Of a DNA stretch of 64,000 nt, positions 63,911 to 64,000 are shown in pieces. The translations under genes and the position numbers were made by a program. The stretch covers positions 26,198 to 90,197 of the forward strand of contig JAKQGX010000007.1 of the NCBI GenBank assembly GCA_029573235.1, in the 5' to 3' direction. Source of the stretch: Bacteroidota bacterium. GTDB lineage: Bacteria > Bacteroidota > Bacteroidia > Chitinophagales > Chitinophagaceae. The notes beneath the pieces are model-generated. The model was given only the letters and a program-made list of their open reading frames with translations, searched no databases and was not told where the DNA came from. The first letter of the stretch is position 1, and each line of letters opens with the position of its first letter.

Positions 63911-64000
<90 letters not shown>

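Overview
The window looks like a chromosomal segment of a Bacteroidota bacterium, most likely of the Chitinophagales/Chitinophagaceae type. This is inferred from several signs: five secreted proteins with a C-terminal type IX secretion (T9SS) sorting domain, recurring TAnnTTTG (-7) promoter elements close to start codons, no obvious Shine-Dalgarno sequences, the rpmB-rpmG-DUF4295 cluster, a class III-type PHA synthase and Bacteroidota-style split genes. No insertion sequence, prophage, CRISPR array or tRNA gene was recognised. Most of the window is housekeeping DNA with intrinsic terminators at many transcription-unit ends.

Layout. 1-8.6 kb: the end of a POT peptide transporter, a lipoprotein, dnaK, the Kdo genes waaA and kdsA, an RlmI-type methyltransferase and a T9SS cargo protein. 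8.6-13.1 kb (minus strand): a glycosyltransferase coupled to a membrane-anchored patatin, and ctaA. 13.2-16.1 kb: an HU/IHF protein, a Y-family DNA polymerase whose start codon sits in a perfect inverted repeat, and phaC. 16.3-23.8 kb: rpmB-rpmG-DUF4295, trpS, a deoxynucleoside kinase, an ABC-2 exporter, the N-terminal half of transketolase, mutY and ssb. 23.9-29 kb: a three-gene FtsX-type ABC unit and valS. 29.3-33.7 kb: an overlapping pair of T9SS cargo genes (an EEP-family nuclease and a PHP-domain protein with three 120-residue repeats).

33.8-44.6 kb: rocD, a propionyl-CoA-carboxylase-type beta subunit, a YihY protein, a UDP-glucuronate decarboxylase, a two-gene haem-copper reductase (norC-like plus a very divergent norB-like subunit), a ferredoxin divergent from a LuxC-type acyl-CoA reductase, a serine hydrolase and an arylamine N-acetyltransferase. 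44.8-46.9 kb: infA-rpmJ-rpsM-rpsK-rpsD, an alpha-operon fragment with no secY/map before it and no rpoA/rplQ after it, and with two terminator-like hairpins between rpsM and rpsK. 47-64 kb: a beta-barrel-like protein, mtaB-nadC-diacylglycerol-kinase-like gene, a T9SS propeller protein, pyrR-pyrB, a GT-C glycosyltransferase with a DPP-IV-type peptidase, tolC-suhB-thiL, an ORFan, another T9SS propeller protein, and the 3' part of a 5S rRNA gene on the minus strand.

The strongest candidate for something undescribed is the norC/norB-like pair at 39.0-40.7 kb. The catalytic subunit has no histidine in the helix that normally supplies one non-haem-metal ligand, lacks the glutamates typical of NorB, and has Met where the second low-spin-haem His is expected. 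A CRP-type palindrome lies where a class II activator would bind upstream of norC. Other regulatory structures worth attention are the inverted repeat over the Y-family polymerase start codon and the paired hairpins inside the ribosomal protein operon.
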